Shown: in pieces, positions 34,801 through 47,056 of the stretch | Layout: the number at the start of each line of letters is the position of its first letter | Numbering within the stretch: the stretch's first letter is position 1 | Origin: Pteria penguin | Lineage: Eukaryota; Mollusca; Bivalvia; Pterioida; Pteriidae | Assembly: GCA_035048485.1 (NCBI GenBank) | Contig: CM068585.1 | Coordinates: forward strand, 19,828,001-19,892,000 | DNA: 64,000 nt | Direction of reading: 5' to 3' | Notes under the pieces: model-generated | Databases searched by the model: none | Told to the model about the DNA's origin: nothing | The model's input: the letters and a program-made list of their open reading frames with translations, nothing else | Made by a program: the position numbers and the translations under genes

Positions 34801-37800
34801 TACGTTTGCTTCTGCTGTCATTTGAGATCCTGTCACCTTGACATAAATCCTTCAGACCCTCTTAGTGTCAATGGATTTCCCTTTTCTCTCCTTTGAAGAC
34901 TGACGGTATAGTACTTAGAAATATCAACTACTTCACTCCTGGTATATCCATACCCGATATTAGCCATTTCTTTCAGATGTTCCACTATATCTGGCTCTTT
35001 TTCCATCAAAAAGAAAAAACTGACGACATCTGACAAAGCTGTATGACAAAAACCACCAAGGACATACACACAAAGAATAAGAGCTTTCCTTGACTTCACA
35101 ATGTCGATGGGAATTCTGCCTTCATTCGATCACGTAGAGTTGTCTCTGGTACACCATATTAAACTGCATTTCCTTTCACACTCATTCCATTCTCTGTTAC
35201 GGCCATGTAGGATTGGTATTTATTGGTGACGTGTATTAGTTTGACCTGACAATTTTAGGCTTTTCTTAGAATTTTATCCCTACTGGCATTTTTGCAGAAC
35301 AGTTTTATAAAAATAATCTTTATAATATCCTGAACTATATGAATTATAGTGGTGCTCAAAAACTGGAGGGAATTCCTGACACGAAGAGGAAGAAGAAGGT
35401 TGTAAAGTTAACATGTGTGTGTTGCTAGCTGAACCGTTGACGGCTTTAACTCTACAAATGAAAACGACAAAAGCGCACCGCGTGTGACAGTGTGGCCTAT
35501 TTACATCAAAACGTTGGAGTGACGTTAACTTTAACAGCGCACAGTTTGACGTTTGCAGAATTTACATTTCTGGGGAAGTAGAGGGAATGTAGATTAGTGA
35601 TAGATGCTTCGTTTCGTTTGACTACCTTACCTGTTTGGTACACATTTTCTCTGCAGATTGATAATTTTGACAATTGTCTTCTTAACTCGAAAGCAAAACT
35701 TATCCAGATGTTCATAGCTTGTCCCGTGCAGCACTGGCAACAAAATCCGCGAATTTATGAGTTCCTCGAATTTCGGGGATGTAACGACACTGCCTTGTTC
35801 CGACCATTTTATATTGACCATTAATCACACAGAAAACTACACATTAACAATAATGGTAGCTTTATAACCAGTGCGAAAAAAATATAACCAGTTTCGATTA
35901 TCAAGATACATTTCCTTGAACATACTTTAAGAAATATTCAAATTATGGCAAGTTCTAGGTGCACGAATTTCTTAACGAGAACAGTTAATACATATATATA
36001 AATAAGAGCACGTTACCGCATAGATTCTCAATATTTTCGTTTATCGTCAGTCTGCTTGCTTTTAATGTTTGTAAGACCTTTTTAGTATTTTAAAGATCAT
36101 CTCATGACAGCGAATATAATAAAACTGAATGTCCAAACTTTGTTATGTTCTGCGTGTGGTGAAAAGTATTATTTTTTGGTTCACTTTTCGGTCATTTTGG
36201 TTTCAACACTACTCTTCAAATATTTAAATATTATGAGAATTTCAATCATTCGCCCATGAGCATCAATGAAGAGACATAAGTTGTCGAAATGCGCATCTGG
36301 TGCACAAAATTTATGATCTATATCTATTTATGCTAAAACTCTGAGAGGGGACATCCTGAGAAGGATCCATATCAAAATAAGACAAAGACAAATATAAATT
36401 GCAATAATTAACCGTAAACAAAAAGACAACACAAATATAAAAATACTGAACATTTACGAAAAAGAAAACAATAAAGGTTAGCAAAGAACAAACCAAGATC
36501 CCTACTAAATACTTCAGATGGTTCCTTTGCATAAATTCAAATTTCTGTGTATTGCATCTGGCAGATATTTGGCGGTAGTGCGATAATATTGGTAAAATGA
36601 AATTCAATCAAACAAACAAAATCTTGCCAACCAAATTTGTCAGCCCATTCCACTTCTCAAAAACTAACGCGCTTAGAAACCAGAAATTTATATAATCTAT
36701 GTATTAACTATATATCTACTTATCATACACAGTGGTAGAGGGAGGTGTCTATGATTATGATATTGCTCTAATAAGGGTCCGAGGATGGATACGGTTTGGA
36801 GTGAATGTACAACCAGCCTATGTGCCTTCAATCAATAGCAGAGTACTGGCACAAAGTGAATGTTATATTTCTGGATGGGGACGGTCCACGTCCGGTAAGA
36901 GCTCTTTATTCACATTATGAAAGTACATGTGTTTATAGTAGATATACTGTATGTTTGGCAATCACTGTTATTTCTTGATCTCCCAAAGACAAGGAATTTC
37001 CCGAGGTGAAAAGGTCATTTATACACGCAGTTCTATAATTATCAAAGTAGTCATAATTCAAAATATTCCTGAAAATGTAGAATGTATGTTATCTTAATAC
37101 CTTGTCTGAATGCTGATATTTCTAGATTAAGGCAATTCACTTTTATCATTGGGACGACTGTTGATGAACCTTCCGAATGTTTGTATTTTTCCGAGTTCTT
37201 CCTCTACCAGATAACACAGACCAAAATGTTTTCATGGGTGCTTTGCTCCAGCGTCACGATCTTGTTGGAGGGGTAATTCTCACGTGAAACAAGAACATGT
37301 GCTGCTTTTATACGGATGAAAAACTCGTCGCATAATTTTAACTTGTGAAGTTTGAATGTCAAATGTTGAGGATTATATATACTTTTATATGTACTTTGTT
37401 CAATTTATTTATCTTTCCCTTATTTTACTTATTCTTCTCCTTGTGCCAAAACTGAATACAATTTTTGTGTAGCCTCATCTTACAACACCACTTGTACCAT
37501 ATCCGATTCTACTCTTGTGTGGGAGAGGGAGAGGTGCAAGAAGTAATCATTACTTTATTTCCGACATATTTTCGTGAACACTGCATTTATTTGCAGGTTT
37601 CCCATAATAAATCGTGATAATTCAAGTGGCAAAATTCTATGATTTGTCGCGAGTTCTTTTGTAAAATTGACCTCTAGGAACCTGGATCATCATCCAGGAA
37701 TCCATCACAGTACGTTGTTGATAATGCTTCATATAATATGATAAGAGTTCATCAGTCATTTTTGTATTTTACATGCTGCTTTTAGATCCTGAAGGACTGC

Positions 37801-40235
37801 CGAGTCATAACGTCTTACAGGTTGCAAAAGTAACCGTACTCGATGAGGCAGGACAAGCCATCTGCAAAGAAATGTACCTGAATCTTACAACCCCACGAAT
37901 GATCTGTGCAGGCTACTTAGACGGAACTGCAATTGATTCTTGTGCAGGAGATAGTGGTGGTCCTTTAGTATGCAAGATGAACGGTCAGGCTTCATGATGT
38001 ATCAAACTCTTTAAGCATACTCTAATCTTTTTTTCAATACATTATTCAATACATATATGATCGTTAAGCCAAAGTCACATAAGCCGTACCTTTGGAAATC
38101 TGGGGTGTTTTTCCTGTTCTTACTAAAGTACCCAAATCGCACGCGTACGGACAAGTTAAGCAGTGAGCGCAAGTACATTGTGAGATGAAACTTTGTCTGC
38201 TGTCCAAGTCACAAAAACGGAGTGCGATTTTCATTCTTATTTCAATCCTGCGACGACCGTAGGAATCTTGCGTAATCGTTTGATTGCCCTAAGATCATCG
38301 CATGTTTGACTTACGGCTAGCATGTTATGAATTTATCTTTTTACGACCACCGCACGGGTCGTGCATCATTCGCAGGCCAATTGTACTTGATATGTCGTGC
38401 GAACCAATCTAGATAATCTACGCTGGAAATGGATCTGAATGAACTGTGTGTGATGTCACCTGTTTACCTCTCTAATCTAGATATTTTACTTCTCTAATCT
38501 ATTCAGTAAATTATCGACCAAGGTGTAAGGTATGCTAGCCAATCATACCGAATTTTACTATTATTGTTTGGCAAAAGTACACGTCATACATATTGTTCAA
38601 TATGTGCACAGTCATGCAGCTGTGGGAATTGACCTGCATTTTGTTTTGTACAGAGAAGTGAAAATCAAAGTGATTCACTTAGCCTTTAATTATCGATGAT
38701 AGATTTCCAACGACATTTTTCAAGTTGAATTGTCTCTCCCATGTCAGTTTCATCAGGTTTTGGTTGATATTCTTGTTAGTTATGATTGAACCATTCGGTC
38801 CTATATCTTTATCAATGAACGAAAATCCACGTATAACATAATATTCCCCTGTAAATAAACATGCTTCAGAGTCATGCCATCCTTCATTTTCTTTCCGTTC
38901 GCCGTTCTCTGCATTTATCTCAATCGTAAAGCAAATACTAGGATTGCTCCGATATAACGATACGCTTTCATGTCGCTATAATTTGTTTTATGATTATTCG
39001 ACTCATTTATGATAAAACACAAAGTCAAACGCAGCGCATTCAGATTCTTTTTCAGAGTAGCTACATAAAAAGAACCGCTTTAATAAAATTATCGTGCGAA
39101 CTCAGTTTTGTTCTGGACGACGAAGCAAAGACATATCGATATCTTGATGGCGCTAGAAGACTTTGATATTATATATCTGTGTCTCCTTCATGAAGAATAT
39201 CACAGTGGTGGGCGAAGACTCGGGTGGGCCAGAATAGGAATTCAAAGGCGACGGCTAAATGGTCAGTATGAGACTTTTTCAGACAGTTTGAGAGAGATAA
39301 TTAAGTGGACCATATGCCATATATTCGGATGGACCACTTTTGACGGTCAACGAGCTATTTTAATTAGACCCTATGTGCAACGTAAGTCTGACTTTGAAGC
39401 GACTTGATTTCAATTAAATCCGTGAACAGGAAGTACGGGCAACCTACGACCAACACACGTCCTCCACACGAAGGAAAATAATGCACGTACGTTTTCCTTC
39501 AGTACATTCTGCGTTTTCCTTTCGTAATTTTTGTCCTACGATCATTTAAAATCGTGCAATAAACGTACGAACTCCGCATGAGAATTGTAATCAAACTTTC
39601 GGTTAATAAAACGTAAAGTAGTCGTAGACAGCCACTCTACGTGCTTACGAGCAACGCGCGATTTTCAGATAAGATTGGCCGTAGACCTCCCGTAGAAGCA
39701 CCTACGACCTTATGTGACCTAGGCATTAACTATGTGTCTTTTTCTAACTTTAAATTTTTGTTATTTAAAGTGAGCACATAGTCATGTGCTCACTTTAAAT
39801 AACAAAAATTTAAAGTTAGAAAAAGACATATGCAATAAAACTAGTAGTTACAATGCTTTTTAGAAATCGTAAACATTGCAAATACATGAAGGTCAGCTAT
39901 AATATTTGGTGCTGAAAATGCGTTAAAATTTCATTTCTTTCCTTTGCTTTAATGTGTTTTGTTTCAAGATGTAACTTTTATAAAAAATTATCTAGAGTCA
40001 GTGATGTATTTTAAAGTTTTATGTTATTTAAAACAAGGTTAAGCATATTTCATTGTTGTGCACATTGGAATTGCTCTAGAAATCTATATTCTCCATCTAT
40101 TTATTTTTTACAGAACAGAATGTAGTTGTTGGTATTACTTCTTGGGGAACACAGGCATGCGCAGTCGAAGGATATCCTGGAATATATACAAATGTTCAAT
40201 CTTTATTGAACTGGATACGTAATCCACATGAATGA
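31829..40235 (+). CDS. Trypsin-like serine protease (S1A), five exons, 5' end not found
   Basis: Exons: 31829-32060, 32423-32535, 36733-36894, 37786-37983 and 40114-40235 (stop TGA). All junctions are in phase; they give 274 residues. RIVGG at 11-15 is the activation site. The triad is His72 in LTAAHC, Asp124 in DYDIAL and Ser225 in DSCAGDSGGPL. Asp219, six residues before the serine, is the trypsin-type S1 pocket residue, so cleavage after Arg or Lys is expected. CYISGWG and VVVGITSWG are further family landmarks. The part before RIVGG and any signal peptide lie in unseen upstream exons; exon 1 here starts after an acceptor (ATTATTAG). The last donor is weak (G|GTCAGG). Introns hold a dead Tigger gene, a Harbinger-like element and a long hairpin. 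Likely secreted (inference). Confidence 0.88.
33128..33162. repeat. (CA)n microsatellite
   Basis: Short CA repeat in the second intron of the serine protease gene. Confidence 0.9.
34240..35230 (-). pseudogene. Dead Tigger/pogo-like transposase
   Basis: Read on the minus strand from about 35210: ENGMSVKGNAV followed by YGVPETTLRDRMKAEFPSTL, a psq-type helix-turn-helix as in pogo transposases. After frameshifts comes PDIVEHLKEMANIGYGYTRS, EVVDISKYYTVSLQRREKGN and PLTLRGSEGF, the CENPB-type second helix-turn-helix. Further sequence down to 34240 keeps weak resemblance but no frame. Stops and frameshifts are frequent, so it is an old copy. It lies within intron 2 of the serine protease gene on the opposite strand. 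Terminal repeats were not located. Confidence 0.65.
38067..39725 (+). mobile_element. PIF/Harbinger-like transposon in the protease gene
   Basis: Left end AGCCAAAGTCACATAAG and right end, inverted, TGCCTAGGTCACATAAGG form terminal inverted repeats of about 17 bp. TTA flanks both sides (38064-38066 and 39726-39728), matching the TWA target duplication of PIF/Harbinger elements. One transposase-like exon (39135-39380) is present; the catalytic part and the Myb-like partner gene are not seen, so the copy is internally deleted. It lies in the last intron of the serine protease gene. Confidence 0.75.
39135..39380 (+). pseudogene. Harbinger-like transposase N-terminal exon
   Basis: The frame encodes YHSGGRRLGWARIGIQRRRL, NGQYETFSDSLREI and more, ending at TGCAAC|GTAAGT (39381), a consensus donor. 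RRxWxxP-like basic block followed by GxYxTL-like residues is the usual N-terminal pattern of Harbinger nucleases (HARBI1-like). The downstream exons with the DDE residues are absent. A frame from ATG 39108 is also open but its first residues have no family support. Moderate confidence. Confidence 0.5.
39735..39828. repeat. Perfect 45-bp hairpin
   Basis: The arm GTCTTTTTCTAACTTTAAAT continuing to AAAGTGAGCACAT (39735-39779) is followed by AGTC (39780-39783) and then its exact reverse complement (39784-39828). A 45-bp stem without mismatches and a 4-base loop is exceptional. It starts 10 bp right of the Harbinger-like element and lies about 285 bp before the last exon of the protease gene. Confidence 0.9.
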
Positions 40236-40783
40236 TAGGACTTATGATATGTTAATGTATTGTTCATTCAATCGTTTTATATATGATAATATTGTTAGGA
40301 GCGTCTATGAAAATGTTGTAGATAAGCTAAAAGTGAATATATGTATTCGAGCAACTTTCAAATGCAGTCTGGCTGTACCACGATTAGTGTCACAGTCCAG
40401 GTGCGGATGCAGTATTTGCGATGAGGTCGGGAATGTAATATAATAGAGAGGCAGGGGTCTGAGTTCCGTCTTAAGGCTCCAAGTAGCTCCAGGGCGGGAC
40501 CGTGGTGTGTCAGGAGGCGTAGAGTTTTCATGCATTTTGAGCTGTACTAAAGACAGGGTCAGACCGGACAAGATTAATTACCCAAAGGTTACAGTTAAAT
40601 TTGAAAAAGAACGCATACATAAATGAATCATATTAAAGTTTAAAATTAAGGAACTCCCTTTAAATTCACCAGTGGCACTGGTAAACCATAGGTTCTTAAT
40701 TTCACCTAAAACCAAGTATTACAATCTGCTTATGTTGAGTTCTTCATTGCTCTTTAGTTATGGAACTGATGCTGAGAAATTCA

Positions 40784-40789
40784 AATAAA
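40784..40789 (+). other. Possible polyadenylation signal of the protease gene
   Basis: AATAAA about 550 bp after the protease stop codon, followed by GTGAAATTTTTTTTT. It is the first good signal after the stop. Between 40236 and 42180 I see no other gene; 41580-41690 contains a short inverted repeat (TTTTATAACTTTTGAT) and an AATCAATCAATC tail. Confidence 0.4.
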
Positions 40790-42182
40790 GTGAAATTTTT
40801 TTTTTGATTTTTGTGTCATATACCTCACCATTATCATAAATATCTTTTCTATGTGTATTTCATTTACCAGCTGGCTATATATAGCTATTTTTATTAAGAT
40901 GAAGTATCTTGTATATTGAATATAAGAGATTTGTTTTGTTATTGTGTAACATACCTCATCTATATCATATATATTCCTTTTAATGTTTATTTTGTACATA
41001 AACCGTCTGTATCAAACTGTTCCTAATTGAAGAGCAATTAATATAAATTCGATGATTCATTTTTATCTCTTTCTTTGCTTTTTTTTTATAACATCAAAGT
41101 ATCAAATACATCTTTTAAAGGACATTTTAAATGAATACTGTTCCTTGCACAACATTTAGATACTTATAATAGAGAATATATTATGTAATCCAAACATATT
41201 AGGTATGGAAGGCCAAATCTGCATATTCCTACACATCAGTGGTACCATTCCTGAAATTTTGTTGAAGGGTCTTAAAACGGGAATCGAGATATCTCTACTT
41301 TCCTAGGTGTGGATTGGGTACTCTGCTGGTCTCTAACTACCAAATATTCACTTCATTGGCAGATTTTATCTGGTTCAGGTGTTTAATCAACCGATATTTG
41401 TTTGGATGAGCCACTTGTATCTGCCTCGTCATCTAAAAAGTCAGGTCATGTTTGACAGTTTTGTATGATTGTAGGAGCTAATATTCCAAGACCGTATATA
41501 ATGCTTTTATATAAGAAAGAAAATTGGACTCGAGAAAGTGTCGTAAATGCCCCCATATGTTCCTGATGAAATACACATGTCTTTTTATAACTTTTGATAC
41601 TGGTTATTAAAAAAGGTAGTCATGTGATCACTTTTGATCATCAATATGAAAAGTTATAAAACGTAAAACAATAATCAATCAATCAGCTGCTTGTGTAAAC
41701 TTGACATTTGATCTCAAGGCCCTAAACAACTTATGAAACAAGTCGATCATTTATCAGTTTGAAATTTTCATTATACATGATGATGTGCGGTATACCTATA
41801 TACCAAATATTATCTTGAGTCAGTTTATAGATAAAAAGTACATGGAAAATATTTCTAGTGTTCTCTGTACTGACATATTTCGTATTAATTTTTATACGTC
41901 CATCGTAGATGGCCTTGTGGGTTTGTCCACACCTTGTTAACACGATACACACCATACCGTTTAGGCTAGAACTTTCAAACTTGGTACACTTTTTTATGGC
42001 ATAAGGAGTACACAGTCGGAAACGCATGGTCGCCCATGGGTTTCCGAGCAATAAAAAGTTGAGCAAAATATATCCTTTATGTCTGATTTGGAATGTCAAC
42101 GCGGACTAGAATCCCTTTTCGAATCAAGCGACATAATAGTATCATACTGTCCGAGTAGTAAATCAATTAAATATACATACAT

Positions 42183-42370
42183 TGGCGGATTTAGAGCGGG
42201 GTTGCAACCACCCCCACCCCTTTTTGGTCGGAAAATTTTACCAAAACGGTGATTTTGTACCATTTTTAGGGCTGCAAACACTCCCTTTCCAGACCGAATA
42301 GTGCAAAACATATGTCATGGGAGACTACTACGCCCCCCCCCTTTTCCCAAAATTTCTAGATCCGCCTAAG
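42183..42370. mobile_element. Short MITE with TTGGCGGATTTAGA ends
   Basis: The left end TTGGCGGATTTAGAGCGGGG is matched inverted at the right by AAATTTCTAGATCCGCCTAA. Inside are TTTTGGTCGGAAAATTTTAC, a GGGCTGCAAACACTCC block and a C run. The sequence at 62103-62290 has the same blocks in the same order, so the family has at least two members here. Confidence 0.7.
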
Positions 42371-42866
42371 AGTCATGGGTCTCGTGTTTGAAGACAGTGG
42401 GATTTTTTTTTCAAATCAGGGCCATTATAAGGACCCTATAGATTAGAGGCAGAAAACACCGAAAAAGAATCAAAAATGGGGTGGGAGTTGATTACAACAT
42501 TCCATTTTTTAAAGAAAATATAAACCCCAAAAACAAATTTCAATCAGTTAAAAAAATTATACAAATGTTGCCAATTACTTGTACAACCATACCATTACTG
42601 AAGAAGAATACTTTAGAACGTTTAAATACCGTTTGACAGATAATGTTTTATATGTATTCTGGGGGAAGCTTTTCGGTTTTACATCATCAAAAGGTGGAAG
42701 TCCCCCCCCCCTCCCCCCACCCCAACCCCGACACACACACACCTTCCGGTTCCTACGCCTATGAGTTGCAGTTCATGCAGGTGTTTTCGAACCTCGCCTA
42801 CACTAATAACGTCCATTAAACGGAACAGTTTATTCTTTTAATCACTGATATACGACCAGCATGCAG

Positions 42867-42953
42867 GATAGATAGATAGATGGATGGATGGATGGATGGA
42901 TGGATGGACGGACGGACGGACGGACGGACGGACCGATCGAGAGAGAGAGAGAG
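42867..42953. repeat. (GATA/GGAT/GGAC)n and (GA)n microsatellite
   Basis: Tetranucleotide units drift from GATA through GGAT to GGAC and end in a GA run that adjoins the SINE tail. Confidence 0.9.
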
Positions 42954-43223
42954 ATTGATTGATTGTTTTGTTTAACGTCACACCACGAATATTTCACGTG
43001 TATGGTGACGGCATCTGCCTGATGCGCGGCATACAAATTTTGACCTTTGCAACGGACCCACACGAAGCAGTGAGGGATCTTTAACGTGCCATGCATACCA
43101 CGACACGGGGTCTCGGTTTTTACTGTCTCATCCGAAAGACAGGACACCGGCATGACCAGAGCGGGACTCGAATCCCGGCCTCCCAATCAGGAGACGAGCG
43201 ATACCACTAGGCCTCGCCGGCTT

Positions 43224-43224
<1 letters not shown>
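42954..43224 (-). mobile_element. tRNA-derived SINE between two microsatellites
   Basis: Complete minus-strand copy: GATTGATTGTTTTGTTTAAC tail, then body with CCTGATGCGCGGCATACAAA and AGTGAGGGATCTTTAACGTG, and the tRNA-like head at high coordinates (box B as GGGACTCGAATCCC inverted; box A inverted as ACCACTAGGCC). GATA-type microsatellites flank both sides. Confidence 0.9.
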
Positions 43225-43225
<1 letters not shown>

Positions 43226-43304
<79 letters not shown>

Positions 43305-43337
43305 GGATGGATGGATGGATGGATGGATGGATAGATG

Positions 43338-43396
<59 letters not shown>

Positions 43397-43397
43397 T
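43226..43397. repeat. (GATA)n/(GATG)n microsatellite
   Basis: About 43 tetranucleotide units, mostly GATA with a GATG block in the middle. The long Ser/Ile/Tyr/Leu-rich frame on the minus strand is an artefact. Confidence 0.95.
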
Positions 43398-43543
43398 TGT
43401 GTCTACCAATTTTGAGATATAAATCAAATGTCGACCATCGATATTTGGTGATTTAGTCACAATACTTGAATCAACACTTAGCGGCGGCCATTTTTTTCCT
43501 CTTGAACGTAAGTGGCCTTCGGTTAAAAATCGGTTAAAACAAC

Positions 43544-43570
43544 ATGGCGGCAAATACAAAAACGCAAAAA
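43544..43570 (+). other. Possible first exon near the left end of the ISL2EU-like element
   Basis: ATGGCGGCAAATACAAAAAC and a few more bases encode MAANTKTQK and run into GTGAGT at 43571. Position, Kozak-like context (AACATGG) and donor fit a first exon of an element gene, but no in-frame second exon was identified. Confidence 0.3.
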
Positions 43571-44589
43571 GTGAGTTTGATTTTGAGCGACGTTCACGGC
43601 AAATAGAAAGTGTTTTATCACATACAGTGAATGAAATTTACTTCCGATGCATTACCTTTACATGATCTCGTTCTTATGCGTGCAATATTAACACATGAAT
43701 CATTGTTATTAGTACTAAAATAAACAAGTGGCAAAAGGGGGCGTGTCCAATATATCTTAACGGATACATATAATAATTTATATCAAGTGTCTTACCCGGC
43801 ATTATTGTCAATAAACTTGTTAAATGTATAGACCTCAGATAAATGACTGACCGTACAGAAAGTACAAAGTCCATGATATGCAGAGTAAAACCAGTGGGGT
43901 GGGGGGGGATTTATTTACCCTATCCATTCCTTCGTTTATTTTGAAACTTTTTGTTACCAGTTTACTTTATAGTTGATATGATATTGTGTCCTAATCCATT
44001 CTCACAGGTCAACATAGAATTATGTGTATAATGTACATGCATATACACTCCAGTATAGAGATAGTAAAATTATTAACTCCATCAGTCTCGAAGGCAATTA
44101 ACACTTTACTGAATCCACGACGTAGACTTGTGGTCGTTCAAAGCACCTGTATCCAAATTCTGCTTATATGGCCAAATTGCGAGGTCACTAAAGAGATAAT
44201 CACCTTTATGTACATGCAGTTGATCCTCACAATGACTTATAGATCTATATAGTGAAGGTACATGTAAATGTGACTTAATTGAACAAACTTGGTCTACCGC
44301 TGTGGATTCAATACAGCGATTTATCAACACTCGATGTTCAGAGATCTAGTACCTTTACATATCAAAATTTCAAGTCATTGCTAAAATGTATTGCCTTTGT
44401 ATTATTGTGCCACCTGTGTTTATTGTTGATGAAGTTTTCTCAAGATTTAATTAACTGCACTGCAAGTGTTTCTGTCACAGAATGTGTCCATAGTACGCCC
44501 CTACCCCTTTCAAATACAAAACCAGAGTGTTCATCGCACGGATGTCGCCTTAGGTAGCTTTGATAGTAAAATGTGACTACATGTACCAA

Positions 44590-44593
<4 letters not shown>

Positions 44594-44622
<29 letters not shown>
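44594..44622. repeat. (GACA)n microsatellite
   Basis: About seven GACA units inside the ISL2EU-like element. Confidence 0.9.
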
Positions 44623-44624
<2 letters not shown>

Positions 44625-45353
44625 TGCTGGACAAAGTGATCCCTACAAGTCACTCTGCTAAGCGCAGCCAGGTGACATAAAAAGGTATATTAAAATTGAA
44701 CATCTAGCCAACCTTTTCTTTATGTACATGTAATACTATTATTAGCTAAACTGCCACAGAAACACTAGCTTGCATGGTCGATTTTTACCTACATTTCCTT
44801 CAGTGACAGATCCAGAAGATTGTGAATTATATATAGTCCCTTCTCCATATAACACCCATTGCTAACTTTGATATTCTTTAGTCGAAATGAAACACTAGCT
44901 GTAGTGTTCCAAGTGCATCATCTTTGGTAGCATTAAATAATATAGTAAGTTTGACACACAGACGAAATGAAAACTTTACTATGCACCACAGGTGATAAAA
45001 AAACTCATACCCCACCCCAATTGTACCAGGCAGCCGCAATTGATGCACTCACAGTATCTGTCACTGATATTAGTAATAATTATTTGTTTGTTTACCAAGC
45101 CATCTAAGGGTGCACAATAAACAATTTCAATGCATTTTGCACAGTATTAAATTGTTTGAATTTGCTATCTATACTGGGATTTGTATATACTTGAGCTGCA
45201 TGCATGCATGTTATTGATTACTGCTTCAAATCTAGATTATACTAATTTGGTGATTGTTGAATGCATTTCAGTGGATAAGGTTGCTGTAGTGGGTAAATTA
45301 TACCGATTTCTTGACTTTTTTCGCCATGTTCTTTAAGCATGATTTGAACAAGC

Positions 45354-45540
45354 ATGTCCAACCGAGTTTGTGCAATTGCTGCTTGTAAAAACAACGGTTA
45401 CAAATTGAAAAAATTTGAAAAATCATTTTGTGAACAACATCAATGTGAAAAGAAGAAATGTAGCTGTCCCAGACCTTTTCAGCTGTTTACATTTCCAGCT
45501 GAAAAAAAGACCCTGCAGGTCGCTTAAAGTGGACAAGCTT
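45354..45540 (+). pseudogene. THAP-like zinc-finger N-terminus, truncated
   Basis: The frame from ATG 45354 encodes MSNRVCAIAACKNNGYKLKK, then KSFCEQHQCEKKKCSCPRPF and QLFTFPAE before a stop at 45525. The Cys spacing (C-x4-C) and the CPRPFQLFTFP block resemble a THAP-type DNA-binding domain. One extra A in the A7 run at 45501-45507 would restore a frame reading on through DPAGRLKWTSLV, as expected for such a domain. The remaining HF-containing part and a transposase catalytic domain are not found downstream. It lies in the ISL2EU-like element, divergent to the YqaJ gene. Confidence 0.6.
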
Positions 45541-47056
45541 AGTACAACGTAAAACTGGTTCATATATGTTTGCCTACCTGAAACTTGTGTTTATAACTTT
45601 CAAACATACATACTTATGATATGAAAAACATGTGAAATTCTACTAAGAATGTACATTTTATACTTCTGCACAGGAATAGAGACATTATATAAGACAATTA
45701 TAAACTACCAGTAACAAGTATAAGTTATTGAACAGTATGTTTGCATATGCATGAACTGCATATATGAATCTTTTGTTTAAGTCCATGCTACAAACAGTTA
45801 TGGTATTGGACAATGCACTGAAGCTGGCAAATCTAGCTTAAGTGGCTGTGTAATCAGTATTTAAATATTTATGAAACACATTCTAATATTAATATTTATA
45901 TTTACATATTTTCAAAGATAATTGTTATGCCCTGATCTGAACTATAGCATTTGGATCACCTGTTCGTCTGTCTGCCAGTCTATAATTCTGTTGAGCTTTT
46001 AAACTGCCATAAATTTTAACTAAAAGAGATATAGACTTCATACTTGGCATGCATGCATACTCCACTAATGAAGTTTTTTCAAATGAAACCAAGATTTGTG
46101 ACCTTGACCATGACCTTGGACTTTGCTGCCATTTGGGGCATTCATGTTTCACAAACACATTTTGTTCATTTTCTGATGCTTTGAATAAAGCATTTTCATA
46201 TTTCCAAATATAATCTACAAGTTTGTGAAACAAACAGATGAGCACAAGCTGTGGTGTGAAATAGTTTCAAATCAAAAATAGTGCTTTCTGATCAAAAGTA
46301 GTGCAAGATGCAGAATTGTAGCTTGTTTCAAAATTCAAGCAAGTTTTCTTGATCAAATCATTTAATTGTTGTCATAGAATCATCATATCTTTACAGTCTG
46401 TGTACATTCAACCTTGTATCTGCAACAGGTAAATCGTAATATGGCGACTCAATATCACACACAGACATGAACAGTCACCTGTCAAAGTTACATGTACCAA
46501 ATTAATATAAATAATCTTGTCTGCATGTGACATGGAGCTGCCAGATTACCCTTTACAGTAAAGTTTACTTGATGTGGTTACAAGGCTAAATAAACACAAG
46601 CTGTGATGATTCTGTCACAACAATTAAATGACTCAATCAAGGAAACTTGCTCGAATTTTTAAACAATTTCTATGAAAGAATAGTTTAATATGTCATTAAT
46701 GCAAAGACAACAAAAGTAATAAATCTTTTCACTATGTTAATAATAACATCATGGACTCATACATTAATCATTTCCATATTTTGCATGAAATATGTTCAAT
46801 ATCTTTTTTATTATACATGTATATATGTATGTACAGTGTTCATAGTTTAAAATTTGAATTACAAACCATGTGAAATGGCTGACTGAGAGTCACATTTGTT
46901 TTCTGTTGCCAATTATAATGATATGATATTGGCACAGGAGCGTTACTATATCCCGGTTGCAACGCATTGCACTGTGACAGGGATAAAATGTCACCTTCTG
47001 TAAACCCATGTCATGTCAACAACATCTTATGCACTTGAAAATTTACACACAATTCT

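Noticed and set aside
42842..43559. Two open frames over 110 codons on the minus strand
   Set aside because: They are translations of GATA-type microsatellites and of the SINE body between them.
45925..46245. 106-codon minus-strand frame inside the ISL2EU-like element
   Set aside because: It overlaps an interspersed repeat with the TGACCTTGACC-type words also found near 19920; no domain is recognisable.
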